A stretch of 9,076 nt of DNA from Bacteroidota bacterium (GCA_023441805.1 JAEZNO010000012.1:1-9076), one strand, 5' to 3'; numbered from the stretch's first letter, positions 1 through 7,742 are shown. The notes: generated by a model from the sequence alone, not told the origin. Numbers and translations are program-made.

Positions 1-2
1 GA

Positions 3-107
3 ACTACTTTAACCGGTTGGAGTAAGGCAAATATATCATTCAAGGAGGAGTTGAAACTGGTAACCGACTATTTGAGAATGGCGGATGCTTTTATCACTCG
101 CGAATAA
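3..107 (+). CDS. C-terminal end of an unrecognised protein (partial, starts left of window)
   Basis: An open frame enters from the left edge and gives 34 residues, beginning TTLTGWSKANISFKEE and ending DAFITRE before a TAA stop. The frame has no internal stop and a plausible amphipathic, helix-forming composition, so it is probably the tail of a real gene whose body lies outside the window. It converges on the tsaC-like gene and overlaps its 3' end by 14 bp, which is common for tail-to-tail gene pairs. I do not recognise the family. The only ATG in this part is near the end, so it is not an independent small gene. Its short length keeps confidence moderate. Confidence 0.5.
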   Translation, partial: TTLTGWSKANISFKEELKLVTDYLRMADAFITRE

Positions 108-669
108 TCTTGTAGGTGCCGTTATTATATAACCTGATGATAGTAGAGGCTTTGCCCTGATTAAACTGATCGTGGAAGAGTTTTACTATGTAATCAGCCT
201 GGTTTATCAGATCACGCGAGATTTGCTTGAATACTAATGGGGTTGGTTCACCAGAAATATTAGCCGATGAGGAAATGATTGGCTTACCTAATTCCTTAAT
301 AAGATTTCGGCAAAATTCATCCCTAACAACTCGTATTGCTATAGTACCATCAGGTGCTGCAATATTCCTGGGAAGGTTTTTAGCAGTATCGTATATAACT
401 GTAACAGGATTATCAATACTACTTATAAGATCAACAGTAATATCAGGCACTTTGGCAACATAACGGCTTAACGCTGAGTACTCATCAAGTAGAACAATTA
501 GACTCTTCTGGACGTCACGCCTTTTAATTTTGTATACTCTGTCAACAGCTCTGGAATTAAGGGCATCGCATCCGATACCCCAAACAGTATCAGTAGGATA
601 AATCACGATCCCGCCCTCTTCAAGCACTCTGACTGTATTTGCTATCTCAGTTTTGACCTGTATGTCCAT
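94..669 (-). CDS. tsaC: Threonylcarbamoyl-AMP synthase, YrdC/Sua5 family
   Basis: This 191-residue protein is a single YrdC domain without the C-terminal Sua5 extension, so it is closer to TsaC than to full-length Sua5. The family condenses threonine, bicarbonate and ATP to threonylcarbamoyl-AMP in the cytoplasm. TsaD and partners then transfer the carbamoyl-threonine to A37 of ANN-decoding tRNAs (t6A). Visible motifs are YPTDTVWGIGCDA (residues 24-36), the basic KIKRR...KSLIVL stretch (47-60), SSSANISGEPTP (133-144) and the closing STIIR...KIIRE (175-191), all in the expected order and spacing. The ATG lies inside the end of the upstream glycosyltransferase gene (23 bp overlap) and has no Shine-Dalgarno sequence, which suggests co-transcription and perhaps translational coupling. 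The family is certain. The exact partition between TsaC and the less characterised YciO paralogues is likely but not proven. Confidence 0.93.
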   Translation of the reverse strand: MDIQVKTEIANTVRVLEEGGIVIYPTDTVWGIGCDALNSRAVDRVYKIKRRDVQKSLIVLLDEYSALSRYVAKVPDITVDLISSIDNPVTVIYDTAKNLPRNIAAPDGTIAIRVVRDEFCRNLIKELGKPIISSSANISGEPTPLVFKQISRDLINQADYIVKLFHDQFNQGKASTIIRLYNNGTYKIIRE

Positions 670-1678
670 AATTCAGCGGTAATAACAATTGATCAATTGA
701 AATAGTTTCAGCACATTTGAAATGGCCTTCGGGGCATTTATCATAGCCATGTATTCCGCAGGGTTTACATGCTAACGGAACGGTTGTCTCAACAACAGTC
801 GAGTTTTCAGACAAAGGTCCGAAACCGAAAGAAGGCACAGTGGAGCAAAAGACAGCTGTAACAGGTGCATTTACAGAAGAGGCCATATGCAAAGGGGCTG
901 AATCGTTTACGTAATTCATATAGGCATCCTTCATCAGGGCTACTGATTGAAGGAATGTAAGTCTGCCTGCTAAGTTATTGATATTATGGTTGGCGCATTT
1001 GTTAAATATCTCCTCGCATAAAGGTATATCATGTTTACTGCCTAAGAGCATTACCGGATTAGAGTATGGTATCCTGTCGATCAGCTCAATCCACTTATAG
1101 GCCGGCAGCTGTTTAGTGAACCATAAAGAAGCAGGTGAAATTGTCACATATGGCTGGTCCTTCCACTGGATGGTTTCAGCCATATCCTGCTCAGTTGGAT
1201 ACAAACGAGGCATCTCAGGAGATACATTGAGAATTGGTTTTATGAGTTCAAGATTACGATAAATCTCATGAGTATGACCTGATATAACATGAACTGCTTT
1301 GTGTGTAAATGTAAACGATAAAGGATTTTTGCTAAAACCGGCTTTGTAAGGTGATCCTGATAATGCTGTAATAATTCCTGAAGAAGCAAACCGCTGTATG
1401 TTTAAGACTGCGTCATATCTCCTCTTCCTGATGCCAAGAATTATCTTCAGCAGGTCAGTATATTTCTGATGTGATTTATCCCAAACGATGACTTTATTGA
1501 TAAAAGGATGTTCACGAAACAGCTCCTCATACGGGTGTTTTACGAGATAATCAATCATACAGAAAGGGAAATGTTTATGCAAAGTTTCAGCCAGTGATGT
1601 TGACAGAATAACATCACCAAGTGATGCCGTTTGCATAATCAGTATCCTTTGAAACACATTATCTGAATATTCAGCCAT
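647..1678 (-). CDS. Glycosyltransferase family 9 (heptosyltransferase-like)
   Basis: This 343-residue protein has the two-lobed GT-B layout of the LPS heptosyltransferases. The N-terminal lobe starts with RILIMQTASLGDVILSTSLA (about 11-30), in which D22 sits where the family has its catalytic base. The C-terminal lobe has the acceptor/nucleotide-sugar motifs SPASLWFTKQLP (181-192), LLGSKHD (211-217) and NDSAPLHMA (258-266). A cysteine cluster follows (C304, C307, C315, C322), a pattern often seen near the end of GT9 enzymes. The family transfers ADP-heptose or related sugars to lipid A-core acceptors on the inner face of the cytoplasmic membrane. There is no signal peptide or membrane segment, consistent with a peripheral cytoplasmic enzyme. 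The gene lies 48 bp downstream of dapD and overlaps the tsaC-like gene, so it is probably the middle cistron of an operon. The sugar donor cannot be told from sequence alone. Confidence 0.9.
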   Translation of the reverse strand: MAEYSDNVFQRILIMQTASLGDVILSTSLAETLHKHFPFCMIDYLVKHPYEELFREHPFINKVIVWDKSHQKYTDLLKIILGIRKRRYDAVLNIQRFASSGIITALSGSPYKAGFSKNPLSFTFTHKAVHVISGHTHEIYRNLELIKPILNVSPEMPRLYPTEQDMAETIQWKDQPYVTISPASLWFTKQLPAYKWIELIDRIPYSNPVMLLGSKHDIPLCEEIFNKCANHNINNLAGRLTFLQSVALMKDAYMNYVNDSAPLHMASSVNAPVTAVFCSTVPSFGFGPLSENSTVVETTVPLACKPCGIHGYDKCPEGHFKCAETISIDQLLLPLNYGHTGQN

Positions 1679-1726
1679 CGTTTTGCATTAGTCAGTTCAA
1701 GAAAGCAGAGGTCACATCCTTAAGTT

Positions 1727-2536
1727 TCAGACATCCACATTGAAATCCCTCAAAGCATCATTGAGTGAAGTTTTACGGTCAGTCGATTGTTTTCTGTAAC
1801 CTATAATAAGAGCGCAAGGTACATTAAAAGTTCCTGCGTTGAAATTTTTTGATACAGAACCCGGGATAACAACAGCTCGTGGGGGCACAAAACCTTTATA
1901 CTCAACAGGTTGTTCACTACTTACATCAATAATCTTTGTTGAACCGGTAATTACCACACCTGCCCCTAACACTGCTTCGCGTTTTACATGAACACCTTCG
2001 ACCACAATACATCGTGAGCCAATAAATGCACCATCCTCAATAATCACCGGACTGGCTTGTACAGGTTCGAGAACACCGCCAATACCAACACCTCCCGAAA
2101 GATGTACATTTTTTCCAATCTGGGCACACGAACCCACAGTTGCCCAAGTATCCACCATAGTCCCCGAATCAATATAAGCACCTATATTAACGTACGAGGG
2201 CATAAGAATTACACCTTGGGAAATAAATGAGCCGTAACGGGCAGTGGCAGGTGGCACAACTCTGATGCCTTTTAGTGCGTAATCTCTTTTCAATGGAATC
2301 TTATCGTGAAACTCAAGAGGGCCGGCTTCGGTCACCTCCATCATCCTGATAGGGAAATAAAGTATCACGGCTTTCTTCACCCACTCATTTACTTTCCATC
2401 CGTCGTCTGCAGGTTCAGCCACACGCAGAGTCCCATTATCAAGCATGTCAACGACTGATTCGATAGCGTTAACAGTTTCAGCATCCCTCAGCAGGCTCCT
2501 ATCTTCCCAAGCCCTGTTTATAAGTTCTATGTCCAT
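1727..2536 (-). CDS. dapD: 2,3,4,5-tetrahydropyridine-2,6-dicarboxylate N-succinyltransferase
   Basis: DapD uses succinyl-CoA to succinylate tetrahydrodipicolinate in the succinylase branch of lysine and meso-diaminopimelate synthesis, so it feeds both protein and peptidoglycan synthesis. The 269-residue length is normal for the family. Residues 1-95 form the N-terminal helical domain. Residues 100-205 carry the left-handed beta-helix hexapeptide repeats, including MPSYVNIGAYIDSGTMVDTW (112-131) and ATVGSCAQIGKNVHLSGGVG (132-151). The C-terminus has VPCALIIGYRK and the nearly invariant STDRKTSLNDALRDFNV. The start chosen (MDIELINRAW) matches where homologues begin. There is no Shine-Dalgarno sequence, and the 5' leader is made directly of GCGTTCA-type heptamers (TGAACGC on the coding strand), starting about 10 bp from the ATG. 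I found no consensus promoter within the leader. It is the first gene of the probable dapD-GT9-tsaC unit. Confidence 0.97.
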   Translation of the reverse strand: MDIELINRAWEDRSLLRDAETVNAIESVVDMLDNGTLRVAEPADDGWKVNEWVKKAVILYFPIRMMEVTEAGPLEFHDKIPLKRDYALKGIRVVPPATARYGSFISQGVILMPSYVNIGAYIDSGTMVDTWATVGSCAQIGKNVHLSGGVGIGGVLEPVQASPVIIEDGAFIGSRCIVVEGVHVKREAVLGAGVVITGSTKIIDVSSEQPVEYKGFVPPRAVVIPGSVSKNFNAGTFNVPCALIIGYRKQSTDRKTSLNDALRDFNVDV

Positions 2537-2580
2537 ATGCGATTTGCGTTCAGCCTTTCTGCGTTCAGCGTTTTGTTCAG

Positions 2581-2765
2581 CGTTCTGCGTTCAGCGTTTG
2601 TTTGGCATTTGACGTCCGGTATTCGGTTTTGCGTTTAAGGATTCGCAGTTCCTGGTTCAAATGTTTCATGTTCCCGTCAGGTCAAATCATTAACTTGTTA
2701 AATTACTTTATACTTTGATTTTTTGCCTTTCGCCTTTTGCCATTTAATTCACTATTCGTCATTCA
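2581..2765. repeat. Long direct repeat, copy A
   Basis: This segment of 185 bp is repeated as copy B at 2814-2999 with about seven base substitutions. Relative to copy B it has one extra heptamer (CGTTCAG, near 2588), lacks one TTCCATG unit near 2670, and lacks one G in the CAGG/CAGGG tract near 2680. The core CGGTATTCGGTTTTGCGTTT and the AT-rich stretch TCATTAACTTGTTA are almost unchanged. It lies inside the heptamer-phased region, immediately upstream of dapD. Confidence 0.9.
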
Positions 2766-2813
2766 AATCACCTCACCCCAAACCCCTCTCATTTGACTCC
2801 GTTCTTAGTTCTT

Positions 2814-2999
2814 CGTTCTGCGTTTGTTTGGCGTTTGAAGTCCGGTATTCGGTTTTGCGTTTAAGGATTCGGAGTTCCGGGTTCAAATGTTCCATGTTCC
2901 ATGTTCCCGTCAGGGTCAAATCATTAACTTGTTAGATTACTTTATACTTTGATTTTTTGCCTTTCGCCTTTTGCCATTTAATTCACTATTCATCATTCA
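2814..2999. repeat. Long direct repeat, copy B
   Basis: This is the second copy, 186 bp, of the segment at 2581-2765, same orientation, separated by 48 bp. The spacer (2766-2813) carries a CCTCACCCC...CCCCTCTC stretch, and its 10-base core ACCTCACCCC (2770-2779) recurs inverted at 3069-3078 just beyond copy B. Both copies contain TTTATACTTTG, which resembles the Bacteroidota TAnnTTTG promoter element but has the wrong spacing (one or three bases instead of two), so I do not call promoters there. Confidence 0.9.
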
Positions 3000-3167
3000 G
3001 AATTCATCATTTGAGATTGAGCTTGCCTTCTACAAATATATATCAATTACTTGTTCTGTGTTGTATGCGGGGTGAGGTTTTTGGTGGGAATTTTATGAAC
3101 AAAAGGAGTGATGACTTGTTATTGAGGATTGATATTTAAGGATTTGCATGCATTTAACAATATAAAT

Positions 3168-5228
3168 ATGATTGAAGCTGAAGTTCAAACTAAAAAACCT
3201 TTCGGTATTAAATACACTGATAAAGAAACTCTACTTAATTGGTACTGGTTACTGGCATTGGGAAGGCGCCTTGACGATAGAGCACCAAATTATCTGAAAC
3301 AAGCATTGGGGTGGTCATACCATGCTCCCTATGCAGGTCACGATGCTATACAATTGGCTCTGGGACAGGTGTTTGTGAGGAACATTGACCATCTTTTTCC
3401 TTATTACAGGGATATGCAGGTTGCAGTATCTGCAGGATTGACAGCCGAAGAGATTATCCTTAATGGTATCTCGAAAGCAACCGATATAGCCAGTGGTGGC
3501 CGACATATGTCAAATCACTTTGCCAAGCCTGAGTGGAACATACATAATGTATCATCAGCAACAGGCAACCATGCACAACATGCCGTCGGTGTAGGTCGTG
3601 CAATTAAGAAATATGGTGCTGAAGCCGTTTCATTTTGCTCAATGGGCGAATCAGCAACTTCGGAAGGCTATGTTTATGAGGCTATTAATGGTGCTAGTAA
3701 TGAACGCCTGCCTGTAGTCTTCGTTATTCAGGATAACAATTACGGCATCTCGGTGCCAAAGCGTGACCAGACAGCCAACTGGCGTGCGGCCGAGAACTTT
3801 ACAGGATTTAAGAATCTGAAGATCATGTACTGCGATGGCAAGAATGTTTTCGATTCGATGAATACAATGACTGCCGCGCGCAAATATGCCATCGAGAAGC
3901 AGATGCCTGTCATAGTTCATGCAAGCGTCGTACGAATACATTCACACTCAAATTCCGATAAGCATGAGTTGTATCGTGATGATAATGAACGTCATTGCGC
4001 TTTAGCTTCCGATCCATTTGACAGATACAGGAAAACGCTAATCATTTCGGGCAGGGCTACTGAGGAAGAGCTAAATAATATCGATAAGCAGGTAAAAGAT
4101 GAAGTCAGCAAGGCACATAAGAAGGCAATTGCAGCCCCTGATCCTGATCCTGCATCAATCTTCAAATTCGTATTGCCCGAACCCTACAAACCTGCCGCTT
4201 ATCCTGATGGAATTCACGACAGCACAAAGGGTGAGAAGATGAAACTCATTCAGGCACTTAACACTACGCTCAAGGCCGAATTTCGTCATAATCCTGATAC
4301 TTTTCTTTGGGGACAGGATATTGCCAATAAAGAAAAGGGTGGCATTTTCAATGTAAGCAAGGGAATGCAACAGGAGTTCGGAATTGAAAGGATTTTTAAT
4401 GCCCCTATAGCTGAGGATTTTATACTTGGGACAGCAAATGGAATGAGTCGCTTCAACAAGAAGATCAGAGTGGTGGTTGAAGGTGCCGAGTTTGCCGATT
4501 ATTTCTGGCCGGCAATGGAGCAGTTTGTTGAATTGACGCATGACTATTGGCGAAGCAATGGAGCTTTCGCAGCAAATGTGGTGGTCCGACTGGCTTCGGG
4601 CGGATACATCGGTGGTGGCCTATATCACTCACAAACAATTGAAGGGGCTCTAACCACTTTCCCGGGTATCAGAGTAGTTTACCCTTCTTTTGCTGACGAT
4701 GCAGCCGGACTGCTTCGTACGGCTATACGCTCTGAAGGTCCTACACTTTATCTGGAGCCAAAAGCATTATATAATGATCCCATTGCCGAGTGCATTGTAC
4801 CCGCTGATTTTGAGGTTCCTTTCGGGAAGGCACGCATCAGGCGCGAGGGTACCGATATGAGTTTCATAACTTACGGCAATACAACACACATGTGTCTGGC
4901 AGCCGCCAAGCGACTTGAAGAAGAAGAAGGTATCCAGGCAGAAGTTGTTGATATCAGATCACTTATCCCTCTCGATAAAGAAACTATCCTTAAATCAGTA
5001 AAGAAAACCAACCGGGTGCTGGTAGTTCATGAAGATAAGGTATTCTCAGGTTTCGGTGCCGAGCTTGCGGCAATGATCACCGAGGAAGCTTTTGAGTATC
5101 TGGATGCTCCAATTAAACGAGTAGGTTCGACATTTACTCCCGTAGGGTTCAACAGGATACTCGAAAAGGCAGTCCTTCCAAATTCTGAGAAGATTTATAA
5201 TGCTGCTAAAGAATTGCTTTCTTTCTGA
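3168..5228 (+). CDS. Fused alpha-beta E1 of a 2-oxoacid (branched-chain/pyruvate type) dehydrogenase
   Basis: This single chain of 686 residues joins the thiamine-diphosphate E1 alpha half (about 1-330) to the E1 beta half (about 355-686). It would decarboxylate a 2-oxoacid and pass the acyl group to the lipoyl domain of an E2 partner in the cytoplasm. In the alpha half, the TPP/Mg motif reads GESATSEG (160-167) followed by DNNYGIS (189-195), so the usual GDG is GES. The mobile loop reads HSHSNSDKHELYR (258-270), like branched-chain E1 alpha. The beta half has FNAPIAED (410-417) with the expected acidic residue, the substrate-pocket histidine in LYHSQ (485-489), and a transketolase C-terminal domain. 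I chose the ATG at 3168. A TTG 39 bp upstream is in frame, but the added residues do not resemble the family and there is no ribosome binding site. E2 and E3 are not adjacent, so substrate (branched-chain or pyruvate) is undecided. Confidence 0.92.
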   Translation: MIEAEVQTKKPFGIKYTDKETLLNWYWLLALGRRLDDRAPNYLKQALGWSYHAPYAGHDAIQLALGQVFVRNIDHLFPYYRDMQVAVSAGLTAEEIILNGISKATDIASGGRHMSNHFAKPEWNIHNVSSATGNHAQHAVGVGRAIKKYGAEAVSFCSMGESATSEGYVYEAINGASNERLPVVFVIQDNNYGISVPKRDQTANWRAAENFTGFKNLKIMYCDGKNVFDSMNTMTAARKYAIEKQMPVIVHASVVRIHSHSNSDKHELYRDDNERHCALASDPFDRYRKTLIISGRATEEELNNIDKQVKDEVSKAHKKAIAAPDPDPASIFKFVLPEPYKPAAYPDGIHDSTKGEKMKLIQALNTTLKAEFRHNPDTFLWGQDIANKEKGGIFNVSKGMQQEFGIERIFNAPIAEDFILGTANGMSRFNKKIRVVVEGAEFADYFWPAMEQFVELTHDYWRSNGAFAANVVVRLASGGYIGGGLYHSQTIEGALTTFPGIRVVYPSFADDAAGLLRTAIRSEGPTLYLEPKALYNDPIAECIVPADFEVPFGKARIRREGTDMSFITYGNTTHMCLAAAKRLEEEEGIQAEVVDIRSLIPLDKETILKSVKKTNRVLVVHEDKVFSGFGAELAAMITEEAFEYLDAPIKRVGSTFTPVGFNRILEKAVLPNSEKIYNAAKELLSF

Positions 5229-5249
5229 TTAGACAAGACAGAATAGAAT

Positions 5250-5290
5250 CAAGTGGACCATGCGGGGCATTTCCTGATGGTCCATTTGTT
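5250..5290 (+). terminator. Probable Rho-independent terminator of the E1 gene
   Basis: About 21 bp after the E1 stop codon, CAAGTGGACCAT (5250-5261) pairs with ATGGTCCATTTG (5277-5288) over 12 bp with one G-U pair, around a 15-base loop. The right arm runs into the T-rich TTTGTTTCGTT. The U-tract is interrupted, so termination may be partial, but a separate promoter element follows before the next gene. Confidence 0.65.
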
Positions 5291-5332
5291 TCGTTACGTT
5301 AAATAACAAGTCTCTTATTCAAGTGAATAGCT

Positions 5333-5340
5333 TATCTTTG
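5333..5340 (+). promoter_or_regulatory. Bacteroidota -7 promoter element for the M3 peptidase gene
   Basis: TATCTTTG matches the Bacteroidota primary sigma-factor -7 consensus TAnnTTTG exactly and lies 41 bp upstream of the peptidase ATG, implying a leader of roughly 35 bases. No clear TTTG-type -33 element is seen at the usual 19-21 bp spacing, which lowers confidence. Confidence 0.55.
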
Positions 5341-5381
5341 ACTGCGGAATAGAAATCGAAGTCAGAACTAACGTATTTACC

Positions 5382-7496
5382 ATGAGACATTACATTTTAG
5401 CCTTATTGATAGGTATGGCAACATTAACCATGAATGCACAAACAACTGAAAACCCGCTTTTAAGCAAATGGGAGACGCCATTCGGCATTCCACCGTTCGA
5501 AATCATAAAGCCTGAACACTTCATGCCGGCCATTAAAGAGGCAATTGAGGTACATTCAGCTGAAATAAAAGCAATTACAAGCAACTCTCAGCCCGCCACA
5601 TTCGAGAACACCATAGCCCGGTTAGATTACAGCGGAGCAATGTTAACCAGGATTTCGTCTGTCTTCCATAATCTCAACAGCTCAAACACAAACCCTGAAT
5701 TACAGTCGCTGGCTAAAGAGATAGCACCCATAATAACATCTCATTATGATAACATCAGCATGAACGAGGACCTCTTCAAAAGAGTGAAAGCCGTTTATGA
5801 ATCACCCGAGAAAGCAAAGCTTAACACTGAGCAGGCACGTTTACTGGATGAAACATATAAAGATTTCGTGAGAGGTGGTGCAAATCTTGAAGGAGCTGCA
5901 CGTGAACGCTTTAAAGAGATTAATAGCCGCATGTCGGTTTTAACCTTACAGTTTGGCGAAAATGTCCTCAAAGAAACAAACGCATATAAACTTTTCATCA
6001 CCAACAAGGAAGATCTTTCGGGATTGCCCAAAAACCTGGTCGATCAGGCTGCCGAAGCTGCTGAGCGTGAAGGCAAAAAAGGGCAATGGCTCTTCACCCT
6101 ACACAATCCAAGCGTGATGCCATTCCTTCAGTATGCTGATAACAGAAAATTGCGTGAAGAAATATTTAAGGCATATTCATCAAGAGGCAACAATAATAAC
6201 CAGTACGATAATAAAGAGATTATTAAAGAGTTAACTGCCTTACGTTTGGAAAGAGCCAAACTACTCGGTTATGAAAGTCATGCAGCCTACGTGCTTGACC
6301 AAAACATGGCAAAGAATGCTGATAATGTTGAGAAACTGCTCAACCAGCTTTGGGAGCCGGCAGTTAAAAGAGCTCAGGTTGAAGTTGCCGAATTACAAGC
6401 TATTGTCGACAGAGAAGGCGGGAATTTCAAGATTCAGCCGTATGATTGGAGATATTATGCTGAAAAGCTAAGGAAGGAAAAGTATGATTTGAGCGATGAA
6501 GAGCTTAAACCTTACTTCTCGCTCGAGAATGTAAAACAAGGTATCTTTACTGTTGCCGGTAAACTATACGGTTTAACTTTCACACAACTGAAAAACATTC
6601 CGGTATATCATCCTGATGTAGTTGCTTATGAAGTTAAAGATGCTGATAGCAAACACATTGGCATCCTGTTCATGGATTTCCATCCACGTGAAAGCAAACG
6701 TGGCGGAGCATGGATGAGCAGTTACCGCAAGCAGTCAATTGACGAAAATGGTAATAATATCAGACCATTAATAACAGTAGTCTGCAACTTCAGCAAACCA
6801 ACAGCCGATTCACCTGCACTGCTAACTTTTGAAGAGGCAAGCACCATGTTCCATGAATTCGGTCATGCACTGCATGGATTGCTTTCAAATTCAACATATT
6901 ATAGTCTGTCCGGAACATCAGTACCACGCGATTTTGTTGAACTTCCCTCTCAGATAATGGAGAATTGGGCAGCTGAACCTGAAGTACTTAAGATGTATGC
7001 TCGTCACTATAAAACAAGCGAAGCTATCCCTGATGCGCTGATTCGGAAACTGCAAAACTCAATGACATTCAACCAGGGCTTTGAGACTACAGAATACCTC
7101 GCAGCCTCATTCCTCGATATGCGTTATCATGATCTCAAGAATGGTAGTGTTAAGGACGTAAATGAATTTGAACAGCACTTCCTTGATTCATTGCAGCTCA
7201 TACCTGAAATCATAAGCAGATACCGCAGTACTTACTTCAACCACATCTTCAGTGGTGGTTACTCTTCAGGCTATTACAGTTACATCTGGGCTGCAATTCT
7301 TGATTCGGATGCTTTTGAGGCATTTAAAGAAAATGGAATATTTGATAAAGCCACTGCAACATCATTCCGCAAGAATATTCTGGAACGTGGTGGTACTGAT
7401 GACCCAATGAAGTTATATCTCAAATTCAGAGGCAAAGAGCCTGATATCACTCCATTGCTGAAGAAAAGAGGATTGCTGGAGACTTCTGAGTTGTAA
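5382..7496 (+). CDS. dcp: Exported peptidyl-dipeptidase Dcp, M3 zinc metallopeptidase
   Basis: This 704-residue protein resembles E. coli Dcp along its whole length and would release dipeptides from the C-termini of oligopeptides, for peptide use or turnover of exported protein fragments. A short Sec-type signal peptide (MRHYILALLIGMATLTMNAQ) precedes NPLLSKWETPFGIPPFEIIK, the usual Dcp N-terminus, so a periplasmic location is inferred. The zinc site is HEFGH (H491, E492, H495) with the third ligand E520 in DFVELPSQ. The substrate-binding GGYSSGYYSYIWA segment (about 625-637) and the C-terminal RFRGKEPDITPLLKKRGLL-like ending (FRGKEPDITPLLKKRGLL here) are intact. SGTSVPRDFVELPSQ resembles Dcp more than oligopeptidase A. 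The ATG is supported by the signal peptide and lies 41 bp after the TATCTTTG element; no Shine-Dalgarno sequence is seen. It appears to be transcribed alone, between two terminators. Confidence 0.95.
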   Translation: MRHYILALLIGMATLTMNAQTTENPLLSKWETPFGIPPFEIIKPEHFMPAIKEAIEVHSAEIKAITSNSQPATFENTIARLDYSGAMLTRISSVFHNLNSSNTNPELQSLAKEIAPIITSHYDNISMNEDLFKRVKAVYESPEKAKLNTEQARLLDETYKDFVRGGANLEGAARERFKEINSRMSVLTLQFGENVLKETNAYKLFITNKEDLSGLPKNLVDQAAEAAEREGKKGQWLFTLHNPSVMPFLQYADNRKLREEIFKAYSSRGNNNNQYDNKEIIKELTALRLERAKLLGYESHAAYVLDQNMAKNADNVEKLLNQLWEPAVKRAQVEVAELQAIVDREGGNFKIQPYDWRYYAEKLRKEKYDLSDEELKPYFSLENVKQGIFTVAGKLYGLTFTQLKNIPVYHPDVVAYEVKDADSKHIGILFMDFHPRESKRGGAWMSSYRKQSIDENGNNIRPLITVVCNFSKPTADSPALLTFEEASTMFHEFGHALHGLLSNSTYYSLSGTSVPRDFVELPSQIMENWAAEPEVLKMYARHYKTSEAIPDALIRKLQNSMTFNQGFETTEYLAASFLDMRYHDLKNGSVKDVNEFEQHFLDSLQLIPEIISRYRSTYFNHIFSGGYSSGYYSYIWAAILDSDAFEAFKENGIFDKATATSFRKNILERGGTDDPMKLYLKFRGKEPDITPLLKKRGLLETSEL

Positions 7497-7618
7497 TTGA
7501 AAAGTCAGAATAATTGGGAGGATAAACTAACCGGATAACCATTAACCGACTGAACGCATCCCCTATTCTCAAACCGTAGTCCAGAAGGCTATATTAATTA
7601 GATGGTTTAAATAAGATG

Positions 7619-7656
7619 AAAGAGGCTGGATCTAATATCCGGCCTCTTTTTCTTTG
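7619..7656 (+). terminator. Strong Rho-independent terminator of the M3 peptidase gene
   Basis: AAAGAGGCTGGAT pairs with ATCCGGCCTCTTT over 13 bp with a single T-G pair and a five-base CTAAT loop. The right arm continues into TTTTTCTTT. It lies about 120 bp past the dcp stop codon. The intervening 7497-7618 holds no gene that I can support. On the other strand the hairpin has no comparable T-tract, so it acts on + strand transcripts. Confidence 0.9.
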
Positions 7657-7742
7657 TAATATTAGCTTTGAACGGAATGCCTGAAACGCAGACAATTTCA
7701 TCAATGTGACAATTGTCTTTCTCTTAGTCAATGAGGGGAAGA

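Larger units (their letters stand above)
2546..3024. repeat. Degenerate heptamer-phased repeat region
   Basis: Nearly all of this gene-free stretch between the divergent dapD and E1 genes is written in 7-bp units. Recurring words include GCGTTCA (2546, 2561, 2587), GCGTTTT, TTTTGCC/TTTCGCC (2721-2741 and 2955-2975), CCATGTT (2892, 2899) and TCATCAT (2990, 3004). Even where units look unrelated, the phase holds. From 2801 to 2905, 14 of 15 consecutive heptads have T at position 6. From 2601 to 2677, all 11 heptads start with T. From 2976 to 3024, all 7 end in T. Seven is not a multiple of three, and the apparent reading frames here (both starting MPFAFCHLIHYSSF) are by-products of the duplication, so I see no gene. 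The remaining DNA up to the E1 start (3025-3167) is AT-rich leader with no promoter consensus that I could find. Confidence 0.85.

Noticed and set aside
2701..2727. TTTATACTTTG in both repeat copies as a promoter
   Set aside because: The spacing between TA and TTTG is one or three bases, not two, and no gene start lies at a suitable distance.
2801..3024. Idea that the 7-bp periodicity encodes a heptad coiled coil
   Set aside because: A 7-bp period gives a 7-residue period only over 21 bp in a fixed frame. Stops occur in all frames and the unit sequence drifts too fast.
2546..3024. CRISPR array
   Set aside because: Units are 7 bp and contiguous, without unique spacers, and no cas genes are present.
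3095..3139. A 14-codon frame MNKRSDDLLLRIDI just upstream of the E1 gene, rich in Leu and Ile, resembling an attenuator leader peptide for a branched-chain pathway
   Set aside because: Only 28 bp separate its stop from the E1 ATG, with no room for and no sign of a terminator/antiterminator hairpin. Five Leu/Ile residues in 14 could be chance in AT-rich DNA.
2723..3139. Two + strand reading frames that both begin MPFAFCHLIHYSSF
   Set aside because: Their similarity comes from the duplicated heptamer-phased DNA. They show no ribosome binding site and no protein-like composition, and 7-bp indels between copies would break the frame.
3129..3167. TTG at 3129 as the E1 start
   Set aside because: The extra 13 residues do not resemble E1 N-termini, and the ATG at 3168 gives a normal beginning.
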